From contig NZ_JARUBP010000001.1 in assembly GCF_029626225.1 (NCBI RefSeq), forward strand, positions 5,084,001 to 5,148,000: a stretch of DNA of 64,000 bases, read 5' to 3'. The notes below the pieces were generated by a model. The model was not told where the DNA came from and made no database searches. It saw nothing but the letters and a program-made list of their open reading frames with translations. Below, one piece after another: positions 1-8,286 of the stretch. A program made the position numbers and the translations under genes. Positions within the stretch are counted from its first letter, which is position 1. Each line of letters starts with the position of its first letter. Origin of the DNA: Asanoa sp. WMMD1127 (GTDB taxonomy: Bacteria; Actinomycetota; Actinomycetes; Mycobacteriales; Micromonosporaceae).

Positions 1-1
1 A

Positions 2-88
2 ACGTACCGCGAGCTCGGCGCCCCGGAAGCCGCCGAGCTCGCGGACCGTCTCGGCTTGACAGGATCGGCGCTGTCAGCCGGACGTTGA
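2..88 (+). CDS. 3' end of an NB-ARC/TPR-type regulator (partial)
   Basis: An open frame enters from the left edge and stops with TGA at 86-88, giving a 28-residue tail that contains YRELGAPEAAELADRLG. The two complete XRE/NB-ARC/TPR regulators in this window end in very similar sequence (LYRDLGVPSAGA and LYRALDTPDAADLAEHLGL), so this is probably the last TPR helix of a third member. It is convergent with the following acetyltransferase, with 24 bases between the stops. The identification rests on this short tail only. Confidence 0.45.
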   Translation, partial: TYRELGAPEAAELADRLGLTGSALSAGR

Positions 89-112
89 ACCCTCGAACGC
101 GGTCACGAACGG

Positions 113-673
113 TCAGGTCAAGCCCGATGTCGATGTCTTCTGATGTATCCATGTTCGGAGGGGATCCTGAAGATCGCCCACCTCGTCGCGAACCGGCTTG
201 AATCCGGTTGCGCGGGCAACCCCCACGCTCGCGGCGTTAGCAGGATCGATGCGCAGGAGGACTTTCTCCATTTGCAATCGTCGGTAGGCGTAGTCGGTCA
301 TGAGACGAACCGCGCGGCTGGTCAGGCCTTGGCGACGATGTTCCGCGCCGACCGCGTAGGCGAGCTCGGCGCTCGCGCCCGCCGGGTCTCGTCCGCCGGG
401 TCCAGTAGGGAAAAGGAGAATCTCCCCGAGCGCTGTGTGTCCGTCCGTGGTGATGGCGAGTTGGATGCTGCGACTTTCGGCACGGCGGTGTCGCGCGTTA
501 TCGAGGTACTTCTGAGCGATCGCCAGGTCGAACGGACCCCGCAACGGCGTCCACCGGTCGACCTCGCCGTCGTCGAAAAGTCGTCTCATCGCGGGCACGT
601 CGGCGTCGGACCACTCGCGGAGCTGGATCCCCAGCCCAGTGATCTGGATCGCCGTCTCGAAGCGGGCGCTCAT
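113..673 (-). CDS. GNAT family N-acetyltransferase (RimJ/RimL-like)
   Basis: The product has 186 residues and the fold order of a GNAT acetyltransferase that moves an acetyl group from acetyl-CoA to an amine. The acetyl-CoA loop is visible as EHRRQGLTSRAV, after the strand ELAYAVG and before the helix that ends in ASVGVARATGFKPV. The RimJ/RimL type (amino-terminal or small-molecule acetylation) is the closest fit, but the substrate cannot be read. The start is the ATG at 673, which overlaps the stop of the upstream GH16 gene as ATGA, so the two are translationally coupled. The same frame stays open upstream, but only inside the GH16 gene. Confidence 0.85.
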   Translation of the reverse strand: MSARFETAIQITGLGIQLREWSDADVPAMRRLFDDGEVDRWTPLRGPFDLAIAQKYLDNARHRRAESRSIQLAITTDGHTALGEILLFPTGPGGRDPAGASAELAYAVGAEHRRQGLTSRAVRLMTDYAYRRLQMEKVLLRIDPANAASVGVARATGFKPVRDEVGDLQDPLRTWIHQKTSTSGLT

Positions 674-1977
674 CGCGTCGTGCTCCGCTGGTACACCCGG
701 ACGTAGTCCACGACGAAGTCGGCGGGGAAAACGGTGTTGCTGTCCGGGTCGCCGAGCCAGCCGCCGACCTGGAAGTTGAGGCGCAGGTGGTAGGGCTTGT
801 GGAATACCTCGTTGAACCACGGGGTGGTCGCGGGGCTCCGGGTCCAGATGAGCTGTCCGTCGACGTACCAGCGGATGGAAGTGGCGTCCCACTCCGTCGT
901 ATACGTGTGGAAGCCGTCGCCCGGGTAGCCCGTACCAGGGAAGGTCCATCGGAAGTCCTGTTTGGTGGGTGTGTAGTCCCTGAAGATCGCGGAGGTCGAA
1001 GCCCGGTAGTACTGGCTGCCGCCGGGGAGCTCGGTCACGTCGATCTCGCCGTTGAGTCCGTCGTCCGGTCGCATCCAGAAGGCGGGCCAGAGTCCTCGGG
1101 AGTTATTTGGTCCGTTGGGGGACTTCGCCCTCATTTCGAATTTGCCGTAGGTGAAGGACTTCTTGCCGATGGTGTCCAGGTAGCTCGTCGTGAAGGCGCG
1201 CGGTTGGCTGCCGCAGGTGTAGTTCTCGCGCTGCGCCCGGATCGTGAGCGTGCCACCAGAGACGAAGACGTTCTGGGACCGGCTTGTGGCACAGGAGCGG
1301 TCGTAGTCCGTCCACGCGTTGTGTCGTGCCCGCCACTTCGATGTGTCCAGGGTGGAGCCGTCGAACTCGTCGCTCCACGCGAGGCTCCAGCTCGGCGGAG
1401 CGGTGTCGTAGGCGATGACTATTCGTGGGCGATTGGCCGCCGCCGTGTTGTCGGCCGCCGCCCAGTAGGTGCGGTCGGCCGGGCTCGTCTGTTGCAAAGC
1501 GAACGTGACCGGCCCGTTGCCCGCGACGGCGGCGGTCACGTCGAAGGAGTTGAACCCGCTCGTGACCGAGGTTCGCTGGGCCAACGCTGGCCCGAGCGTC
1601 GGCCTCCTGGACCACAACCCCGGATCGTCCGCGCCGCCTGACGCCGAGTGCGCGGTGACGGAGGCCGTTCGTGCGGTCCATGAGTAGACCTCGAGGCTCG
1701 CACGGGTGACGCGCGCACCAGCGGGTACGCCGGCGATGGAGAAGCGGACGAGGGCGTCACGCTGGCCGTTGTTGTTTCCTTCGCAGACGCGCGGGCACGT
1801 CGCGAGGGTCGTCTTGACACTGTTGTCGCCGTCCTGCGGCACCATGGTGAACGTCGTGTCCGCCGCGGCGGACACGGTCACAGTGCCGGTGGCGGCATGA
1901 GCGGTAACGCCGGGCAGCAGGCCTGCGAGCAGTGCCGCGCCCACTCCTGCCATCAGCCACCGAGATGCGCTGCGCAT
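670..1977 (-). CDS. Secreted GH16 beta-glucanase with N-terminal DNRLRE-type domain
   Basis: This is a 435-residue exported glycoside hydrolase. A signal peptide (RSASRWLMAGVGAALLAGL, cleavage near AHA-AT) is followed by a DNRLRE/CBM96-like beta-sandwich (about residues 30-190) and a GH16 catalytic domain. The catalytic signature EIDVTE gives nucleophile E311, D313 and acid/base E316, as in laminarinases. The family cleaves beta-1,3 or mixed-linkage glucans, so fungal or plant wall glucan is the likely substrate. The chosen ATG at 1977 has AAAGGG a few bases upstream, and the longer frame to 2097 has no signal-peptide logic. It overlaps the downstream acetyltransferase by four bases. Confidence 0.9.
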   Translation of the reverse strand: MRSASRWLMAGVGAALLAGLLPGVTAHAATGTVTVSAAADTTFTMVPQDGDNSVKTTLATCPRVCEGNNNGQRDALVRFSIAGVPAGARVTRASLEVYSWTARTASVTAHSASGGADDPGLWSRRPTLGPALAQRTSVTSGFNSFDVTAAVAGNGPVTFALQQTSPADRTYWAAADNTAAANRPRIVIAYDTAPPSWSLAWSDEFDGSTLDTSKWRARHNAWTDYDRSCATSRSQNVFVSGGTLTIRAQRENYTCGSQPRAFTTSYLDTIGKKSFTYGKFEMRAKSPNGPNNSRGLWPAFWMRPDDGLNGEIDVTELPGGSQYYRASTSAIFRDYTPTKQDFRWTFPGTGYPGDGFHTYTTEWDATSIRWYVDGQLIWTRSPATTPWFNEVFHKPYHLRLNFQVGGWLGDPDSNTVFPADFVVDYVRVYQRSTTR

Positions 1978-2143
1978 GGTCACCCTTTCTGATTGCGGGC
2001 TTTCGTCAGATGGGATCCCACATCGACGAGTGAGGCCAGGAGTTTCAACGGGACGTTGTGCTGGATCTTGCGCGGCGAACGCTTCATCGGTCATCACCGC
2101 CGGCCGGCGGATCGGCGCCGGTCTGGTCCGGGGCTGCGGTCCC

Positions 2144-2752
2144 TCAGAGCTGCGGCGCTGCGGACGCGGTCAGCAGGAGGGCGATTGCCAGGCCGAGGTC
2201 GAGGACGAAGCAGGCCTCGGTGAGCGAGCGGGTGACGACCTTGTCACGGACAAAGTGGATAACGTCCCAGACAGTGTGTCCGAGCGCGGTAGCGGCGGCC
2301 AGGTAGATGGCCACCGTCGGACTGGACATCATGGCGGTGAGGGCGATGGCACTGAAGCCCACGAATGCGAGCGCCTGCCGGCCGACCTCTCGGCGATCCT
2401 CCCCGGTGCCGCGAACGAGTCCGAAGACCGCGAATGCCGATCCCAGGACGAGCACCGTCGCGGTCGGGTCGAGTCCCGTGAGGCGGGCGAGGACGACGGC
2501 GACGCTGACGACGGCCACCACCACCCACGCGCTGCGGCGCGAGCCGACAGCGGCGGCGGCAAGGTAGCACGTTGATGCCAGAATGATGATCATCGCGGTC
2601 ACATGGGAATCGGTTCCGTTCGTGATGTTGAAGAGCAACGCGACGATTCCGAGCACCAACGGCCAACGTGAGAGCAGGTGAGCGCCGACGGCCGCCGCGC
2701 GACCGGCGGGGCGAGTATGGGCATGCGTGTCGACTCGAGCCGTGTTGTTCAT
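2144..2752 (-). CDS. Polytopic membrane protein of unknown function
   Basis: This 202-residue protein is mostly hydrophobic, with about six predicted membrane helices, including WPLVLGIVALLFNIT, VTAMIIILASTCYLAAAAVG and a C-terminal FVLDLGLAIALLLTASA. It has no catalytic motif that I recognise. The ATG at 2752 has a GGAAG-like ribosome site; a GTG at 2803 would only add a charged leader. It follows a sensor kinase and response regulator on the same strand with a 75-base gap, so it may be the output gene or an accessory of that two-component system. Function unknown. Confidence 0.7.
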   Translation of the reverse strand: MNNTARVDTHAHTRPAGRAAAVGAHLLSRWPLVLGIVALLFNITNGTDSHVTAMIIILASTCYLAAAAVGSRRSAWVVVAVVSVAVVLARLTGLDPTATVLVLGSAFAVFGLVRGTGEDRREVGRQALAFVGFSAIALTAMMSSPTVAIYLAAATALGHTVWDVIHFVRDKVVTRSLTEACFVLDLGLAIALLLTASAAPQL

Positions 2753-2827
2753 ACACGACAGCTTCCGCCCGAGCCGCGCCCGGGTGACCCGTGCGTTGCG
2801 CACAGATATTCATGCGCCTGCGCTGTC

Positions 2828-3442
2828 TCAGACCCAGCCGTTCTCGCGCGCGACCCTGTATGCATCGGCGCGATTCTCTGCCCCAAGTTTGTGCGCGATG
2901 GCGGCGAGGTAGTTGCGTACGGTGCCAGGTGAGAGAAAGAGTTCGCGGGCAGCCTCCCGGACCGGTCTGTCTGCTCGCGCGGTCACCAGCACGTCAGTCT
3001 CCCGCTGCGTCAGCGGTGACGGCGGCGTGGTGAGCGCGTCCGCGGCGAGCACCGGGTCGACATAGCGTTGTCCTTCGTGCACGCGCCGCACGACGTCCGC
3101 GAGCGCGGTGCCGGGCGCACCCTTCGCGAGGAAACCGCGCGCTCCCGACGACAACGCCTGCCGGAGCACGTAGGGATGGCCGTGGGCGGTCAATATCACC
3201 CCGGCGCAATCGGGCAATGCCCGGCCGAGTTCGTCGATGACGCCCATGCCGTCGAGCTGCGGCATCTGGAGGTCGATGACCGCGACATCCGGCCGGCTCG
3301 ACAACGCCTGTTCAATTGCCTGCCTACCGTCACGAGCCGTGCCCACGACCGTGATGTCTGGCTCCCGCACCAGGAGTCCCACGAGCGCCTCGCGGATCAG
3401 CTCGTCGTCCTCGGCGAGGAGAACTCGGATGGGCATGTTCAT
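2828..3442 (-). CDS. NarL/LuxR-type response regulator
   Basis: The product is a 204-residue two-component response regulator. The receiver domain shows the acidic pocket E11/D12/D13, phospho-acceptor D57 in VIDLQMPQLDG, T85 and K107. It is followed by a LuxR-type helix-turn-helix (LTQRETDVLVTARADRPVREAARELFLSPGTVRNYLAAIAHKLG region, about residues 138-190). The ATG at 3442 overlaps the kinase stop as ATGA, which fixes both the start and the pairing. It should be phosphorylated by the kinase encoded just upstream and then bind DNA. Candidate targets are the membrane protein and glucanase downstream. Confidence 0.93.
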   Translation of the reverse strand: MNMPIRVLLAEDDELIREALVGLLVREPDITVVGTARDGRQAIEQALSSRPDVAVIDLQMPQLDGMGVIDELGRALPDCAGVILTAHGHPYVLRQALSSGARGFLAKGAPGTALADVVRRVHEGQRYVDPVLAADALTTPPSPLTQRETDVLVTARADRPVREAARELFLSPGTVRNYLAAIAHKLGAENRADAYRVARENGWV

Positions 3443-4602
3443 CGAAACCAGTCCACGATTCCGGGGCATTCCACGCGCAACTCGAAGCGGTCCCCGGTGC
3501 TCCGGTCGACGGCTAGACGCGCGCCCACCGCCGTGCATCGGTCGGAGAGAGCGGCCAGGCCGGTGCCTCCGGAGGTGCCGTTGCGGCCTGACCTACGGAC
3601 TCCGTCGTTCACCACGACCAACGCAGGAACCTCCTCGTCGGCGGCAACCGAGATCGACACAAGCTGTGCGTCACTGTGCCGCAACACGTTCGTAACGGCC
3701 TCTCGCACCACGGCCGCCAGAATCTGTGATCGCGGCTGGGGTATTCGTGCGAGAAGGTCCTGGTCGGCATCGATCCTGGTCTCGATTCCAGCCGAGCGGA
3801 GGACTAGGTCCGCGGCTTGGAGCTGGGTCGCGAGGTCAGCGACAGTATGGCCACGAAGGGCCCGTCGGACTTCGACGACCGTCTCGGTCGCGATTGCGCG
3901 AATGCCGTCACATTCCACGGTCGCCCGGCCAGGATCGCGGACCGTGAGGCCTGCGGCGAGCTCTGCCTTGAGCGCGATGATGCCAAGGCGCTGCCCGAGG
4001 ACGTCGTGGAGCTCGCGGCTGACTCGTAGACGCTCCTCGGCGATCGCCAGCTCGGTTTGCGCTTGCTTTCCGGCCTGGACCGTCCAGAGCAGCCGCAGCA
4101 GCCACACGAACGCTTGGCACATCGTCCACACGACCGCCGCGCATCCGAGCAGCGTCGCAACGCTGGCCGCGATCGCGCCGTCGAACAGCCCGCTGCCGAT
4201 CGCGGCGGCCGCCGCGAGGAGGACTGCGCCGACTAGCCCCGTCCGCCAGCTCAGCAGGGCACACGCGGCAACCGTGAAGCCCGCCAACCATGCCCATGGT
4301 TGCTCGCCATGCTTGGCCCAGGCGTGCGCGGGCACAAACAGTAACATCGACATGCTGATGAGCAATGTGGGCTCGCGCCAAGCGGTGGCTGTCGTGAATC
4401 CTGCGTTCACCGCGGTCCACAGGACCAACGCCAGAGCGGCACCGAACACGGCCATACCAACCAGGAAGGCGGCGCTGAGCACCGTGGTCGGCGGTTCCGT
4501 TTGCGATATCGGCACGATCACGGCCCACGCGAAACTCACGATCAGCATGCCCAGCACGATGAGACGAGGGCTGGGTCTGATCGCGGCCGCAGGATCGGCC
4601 AT
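3439..4602 (-). CDS. Sensor histidine kinase (HisKA_3 type)
   Basis: This is a 387-residue membrane kinase. Five to six helices fill residues 13-175 with no large extracellular domain, which suggests sensing within or near the membrane. The dimerisation box SRELHDVLGQRLG carries the phospho-accepting H199. The ATPase part has the N box REAVTNVLRHS (N305), a NDG motif and the glycine box GTGLAALSDR (about 346-355). The ATG at 4602 follows GGAAAGGGG; longer in-frame starts up to 4887 lack a comparable site and would run into the divergent protease leader. It is coupled to the downstream response regulator by ATGA. Confidence 0.92.
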   Translation of the reverse strand: MADPAAAIRPSPRLIVLGMLIVSFAWAVIVPISQTEPPTTVLSAAFLVGMAVFGAALALVLWTAVNAGFTTATAWREPTLLISMSMLLFVPAHAWAKHGEQPWAWLAGFTVAACALLSWRTGLVGAVLLAAAAAIGSGLFDGAIAASVATLLGCAAVVWTMCQAFVWLLRLLWTVQAGKQAQTELAIAEERLRVSRELHDVLGQRLGIIALKAELAAGLTVRDPGRATVECDGIRAIATETVVEVRRALRGHTVADLATQLQAADLVLRSAGIETRIDADQDLLARIPQPRSQILAAVVREAVTNVLRHSDAQLVSISVAADEEVPALVVVNDGVRRSGRNGTSGGTGLAALSDRCTAVGARLAVDRSTGDRFELRVECPGIVDWFR

Positions 4603-4898
4603 CGCTGCCCCTTTCCTTCGCCCTGTCATGAGGGTCGCGCCGGCGACACCGAGCACAGCGCCCCGCTCGCCCGGCGACCGGGGTTCGCCGCCCCTGCGCG
4701 GACAATCGCACACGCTTTTCCGGGCGGCCAGCCGATGGCGAGTTCTTGCCACGGTCGACGTCTTGGTTCGTTCCGTCGGCGCTTCCCGTGGCAAGCTTCC
4801 GCATAGATCTTGAACATCGTGGCGCCGCGGGCATTGCTCGCGAGAGATCCGCCAGTCGATTGGCGGCGCTGTGCATCGAAAGTTCACGGGGAAGAATC

Positions 4899-6254
4899 AT
4901 GAGTTTGCGTAGTCCTTCGCGGCCTAAACTCCGGCTGGCGGTCGCGGCACTCACCGTGCTCGTCGGCGGCGGCGTCGGCGTCGGCGTCGGCTCACTGGCC
5001 GCGCCCGCTCCGGCACGGGCCGACACGGTTCGCGGCCTGCAGTGGTACCTCGACGAGCTGAAGATCCCAAAGGCCCACAAGCTAACGCGGGGAGAGGGCG
5101 TCGTCGTCGCGGTCCTGGACACCGGGGTGGAATCCGGTCTGCCGGATCTGCGCGGTCAGGTGCTGCCGGGCACGGGTGTCACCTCCGACGCCGCCCCGGA
5201 TGGCCGCCGCGACGACGACACCACGAAGGCGCATGGCTCGGCGATTGCCGGGATCATCGCGTCCCGGGGCGGCGGCGCGATGCGCCACCTGGGTATCGCC
5301 CCTGATGCGAAAATCCTGCCCGTCGCGTTGGGCGGTAGCTTCGACTCGGCCGACCTCTCGGCGGGCATCCGTTGGGCGGCCGATGCCGGCGCCGACGTAG
5401 TGAACATGTCGGTCGGGACCGGCACGACGGCGACGCCCGACCTGATCGCCGCCGTCCGCTACGCCTTGGACAAGGATGTCGTGCTGGTCGCCTCAGCTGG
5501 CAACAGGATGCAGAACGATCACGTCGTCACCAGTCCCGCGAACATCCCCGGCGTCATCGCCGTGACGGGCCTGGCGAAGGACGGCGGATTCTTCGCGGAA
5601 AGCGTCGCCGGTCCGGAGGCCGTGCTCGCCGCGCCGATGGAGGAGATCATCGCGCCGCGCCCCAAGGCGGTCTCGTCCAACGGCTACGGCGTCGGCAGCG
5701 GCACAAGCGACGCCGCCGCCATCGTGTCCGGTGTGGCGGCGCTTGTGCGGGCGAAGTACCCCGAGCTCGACGCGGCCGACGTGGTCAATAGGCTCATCCG
5801 CACTGCCCGTGACACGGGCAGGAAGGGTCGGGACAACCAGTACGGCTTCGGCGCCATCGACCCGCTCGCCGCGCTGACCCGTTCCGTGCCGGCGGTGGAC
5901 GCGCACCCGCTACTCGCCGCCGCACCCGCGTCCAGCGCGGCCACGCCACGAAAGGACGAGGGGCCGGCGGTGTCAATTACCATGAAGAAGGGTACGGGCG
6001 CGCTAGTCCAAGGCGCCTTCTGCGTAGTCGTGCCGACCACGGTGCTGGTCCTCGTGATCGTGCTGATTCGCCGGTCCCGGCGGCAGGCGGCCGCAGCGGG
6101 CCTTGGCCCGTCCCGATACCCACCACCCGGATACCCACCAGTGGGTGGTCCGGACGGTACGCGGCCGGCGGGCCAGACCGGACCCTGGCCACCGCAAGGA
6201 GCCGGTGCCGCACCTCCCTCACCGCCACCAGTTCCCGGCGGACCGCGGCAGTGA
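4899..6254 (+). CDS. Mycosin-like (S8 subtilase) membrane-anchored serine protease
   Basis: This 451-residue protein matches the layout of type VII mycosins: a signal peptide (about 1-41, ending PARADT), a subtilisin domain, and a C-terminal membrane helix (FCVVVPTTVLVLVIVLI) with a proline-rich tail. The triad is complete: D74 in AVLDTG, H112 in KAHGSAIAG, oxyanion N202 in ASAGN and S270 in GSGTSDAAA. The active-site serine is followed by DAAAIVSG rather than the usual FAAPYVAG, a small deviation. In ESX systems mycosins sit in the membrane and process substrates or stabilise the complex. No other ESX gene is adjacent, so this copy is an orphan about 55 kb from the EccC/WXG100 genes at the window end. 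Confidence 0.88.
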   Translation: MSLRSPSRPKLRLAVAALTVLVGGGVGVGVGSLAAPAPARADTVRGLQWYLDELKIPKAHKLTRGEGVVVAVLDTGVESGLPDLRGQVLPGTGVTSDAAPDGRRDDDTTKAHGSAIAGIIASRGGGAMRHLGIAPDAKILPVALGGSFDSADLSAGIRWAADAGADVVNMSVGTGTTATPDLIAAVRYALDKDVVLVASAGNRMQNDHVVTSPANIPGVIAVTGLAKDGGFFAESVAGPEAVLAAPMEEIIAPRPKAVSSNGYGVGSGTSDAAAIVSGVAALVRAKYPELDAADVVNRLIRTARDTGRKGRDNQYGFGAIDPLAALTRSVPAVDAHPLLAAAPASSAATPRKDEGPAVSITMKKGTGALVQGAFCVVVPTTVLVLVIVLIRRSRRQAAAAGLGPSRYPPPGYPPVGGPDGTRPAGQTGPWPPQGAGAAPPSPPPVPGGPRQ

Positions 6255-6705
6255 TCCATGGTGTACCCGACGAGCGAGATCCCAGTCGTCCATCGATCGG
6301 TGCGCGGCCGTGAGCGGATCGCGTTCGCGGGCGACGCGGCCCACTGATACCGCCGACCTGGAGCCCCGTACCCAGGCCTGGGTCGACAACGCCCTGCCGC
6401 CGGCCATGCCATCCTGAGGCTGCTCGCCGGCACCGACGTCCCAGCCGCTCGACTCGTCGCGGTCGACCCGGCCGGCGACCACTGCGACCACCCGTCCCTG
6501 CTGATGACCCTGCTGAAGGGCCGTGTCGACCTGACCGAGGACCACTCCCCGGAACTGGCCCGCCAGCTGGTGCGGATCCACGCGATCACGCCGACGACGC
6601 GGCCGCGCACCTACCAGCCCTGGACCGACCCGGACCGGGTCCGGCCACCCGGCGGCGACGACGCCCTCTGGCGCAAGGCGATCAGTGAGATCCGGCCCGG
6701 GCGAA
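6255..6705 (+). pseudogene. Decayed aminoglycoside phosphotransferase (APH family) fragment
   Basis: From about 6399 one frame reads AILRLLAGTDVPAARLVAVD, then PSLLMTLLKGRVDL and QLVRIHAI...RTYQPWTDPDRV...ALWRKAISEI. This is the N-lobe and linker of the APH/choline-kinase fold. The first about 150 bases after the protease gene look like the same protein in other frames with a stop (6346-6348). The frame loses similarity after about 6690, before the catalytic HxD and DxD motifs, so the gene is broken at both ends and cannot encode an active kinase. This accounts for most of the 670-base gap between the protease and the MFS gene. Confidence 0.55.
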
Positions 6706-6923
6706 CGCGAGTGGCGCGAGCGTCCAACTCGGACGCGCCGACGACACGGCCCCGGCAACCGCGATGGCCAAGACGGACCGTCCGAAGAGGATTAATTCTG
6801 TGTGTTGTTCGAGCGCCGTGATCATCTGCTCGCTGAGGGAGGTGCTCGGCGCCTGCACGACCGCATAGCGATGCAACACCCAGAGCGGATCCAGTCTGGT
6901 CTCGCCGACGGTTCCTCGGAATC

Positions 6924-8228
6924 TCAAGATCGTTGCGGCTGAGCCGGGTCAGGTTCGTAAGTAGCCGCCGCGCGGGCCTGCACCTGTCGGAACTCGGATG
7001 ATGTTACCGTCCGCAACGTCGTTGCGAGCACGAGAACGCTGAGCGCTGTTCCGCCCCAGAAGACCGCTTTCAGGCCGATGAGTTCCGCGGTGAAGCCGGC
7101 GGCCAACGCCCCGAGCGGCATGGCTCCCCAACTCGTGAGGCGGCTGACGCCGCTGTAGCGGCCCATCATCTCGTCGGGCACGACGAGCGCGCGCAGTGAG
7201 CTGTAGGTGACGTTCCAAGCGCCAGCGCCGGCGCCGCCCAGCAAGGTCGTCACCGCGATCAACGGAGGGGACGAGGAGATCGCTGGTCCGCCCAGCAGCA
7301 CAGCGAAGCAAACCACGGAAATGGCGAGGACGACCGGCCGGCCAAGCCGGCGGGTCAGCGTGGGCGCCGCGGCGGCACCCACGACGCCGCCGACTCCCAC
7401 GGCGCCGATCAGTAGTCCGTACTCCGAACGGTTCAGGTCCATCGGTCCGGGTGTGACCGCGTAGACGGCGATGACCGACATCCAGGCCGACCAGCATCCG
7501 CTCGCCCCGCCGGCCACCAGTAGCAGCGTCCGCAGAACCCGCTCCCGCCACACGTATTGGACGCCTTCCCAGATGTCGGCGCGGAGGCCGGGCGCGCTCG
7601 CCATCGATCTGGGGTTGCGTTCGCTGCGGTAGCGGCCGGTCATGACCGCCAAGGCGAGCAGCGCCGCTACGTAGCCGGCGCCGCCGGCTCCGAGCGCGAC
7701 GGCCAACCCAGCGGCGGCCAGCAGGCCACCGAGTGGCGGCCCGATGAACTCGTTGGCCACAGTCTCCGTCGCGGTCAGCTTCGCGATCGCGGACTCCATG
7801 CGATTGCGGGGCACGACCATCGGCACGACCGACATCCGAGTGGTGTCCGCGAACACCTCGGCGGTGCCGAGGAGCAACGCCCCCGCGTAGAGGCCGGCCA
7901 GCGGCAGCATGTCCGCGAGGATGCCACTCACGAGGGCGGCAAGGACCAGGGCGCGCACGGCGGCCATCGTCATGATCAGGAGTCGCCGATCGACCCGGTC
8001 GGCAAGGGCACCAGCGTGCAGCGAGAACAGCAGCCACGGCAGGGTGTTCGCGAGGGTTGTCCCGGCGACCAGCGCCGGGGAGTCAGTCATCGAGACGGCC
8101 GCCAAAGGCAGCGTCAGCTTGACGATGCCGTCGGCCACGTTGGTGACCGCGCTACCGGCCCAGAGAGTCCTGAAGTTGCGCGGGTCCAGGCTCGTCAGGT
8201 CGCGTCCTCGGGAATCTGACCGTTGCAT
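6924..8228 (-). CDS. MFS transporter (multidrug-efflux type)
   Basis: This 434-residue protein has about twelve membrane helices. The loop 2-3 motif GALADRVDRRLLI is the MFS signature, and the sequence resembles the MFS_3/enterobactin-exporter-like group. The ATG at 8228 lies just after the divergent regulator promoter; the longer frame to 8372 would run through the operator. It is transcribed divergently from the winged-helix regulator at 8287, with 58 bases between the starts. The likely role is proton-driven efflux of a small toxic compound under control of that neighbour; the substrate is not visible. It is only distantly similar to the MFS protein of the next regulator pair. Confidence 0.88.
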   Translation of the reverse strand: MQRSDSRGRDLTSLDPRNFRTLWAGSAVTNVADGIVKLTLPLAAVSMTDSPALVAGTTLANTLPWLLFSLHAGALADRVDRRLLIMTMAAVRALVLAALVSGILADMLPLAGLYAGALLLGTAEVFADTTRMSVVPMVVPRNRMESAIAKLTATETVANEFIGPPLGGLLAAAGLAVALGAGGAGYVAALLALAVMTGRYRSERNPRSMASAPGLRADIWEGVQYVWRERVLRTLLLVAGGASGCWSAWMSVIAVYAVTPGPMDLNRSEYGLLIGAVGVGGVVGAAAAPTLTRRLGRPVVLAISVVCFAVLLGGPAISSSPPLIAVTTLLGGAGAGAWNVTYSSLRALVVPDEMMGRYSGVSRLTSWGAMPLGALAAGFTAELIGLKAVFWGGTALSVLVLATTLRTVTSSEFRQVQARAAATYEPDPAQPQRS

Positions 8229-8267
8229 GGCCAGCAGCGTGCGGCGCCTAAGGTTTGTCCCATAGCT

Positions 8268-8285
8268 TTTCGACTGGAGGCGAAA
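8268..8285. promoter_or_regulatory. Putative operator TTTCG-N8-CGAAA (copy 1)
   Basis: An inverted repeat with arms at 8268-8272 and 8281-8285 ends one base before the GTG start of the regulator at 8287. The same repeat, with the same 8-base spacer, the same one-base distance to the start codon and the shared left flank CAYAGCTT, occurs at 10489-10506 before the paralogous regulator. The ribosome site GGAGG lies inside the spacer, so a bound repressor would block both transcription and translation initiation. Confidence 0.6.
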
Positions 8286-8286
8286 C

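Noticed and set aside
6682-6927. An 81-codon minus-strand frame starting with TTG, overlapping the MFS stop
   Set aside because: The start is TTG without a separate ribosome site, the sequence matches no family, and it ends at the apparent scar with the APH fragment. It is mentioned in the findings but is too weak to call a gene.
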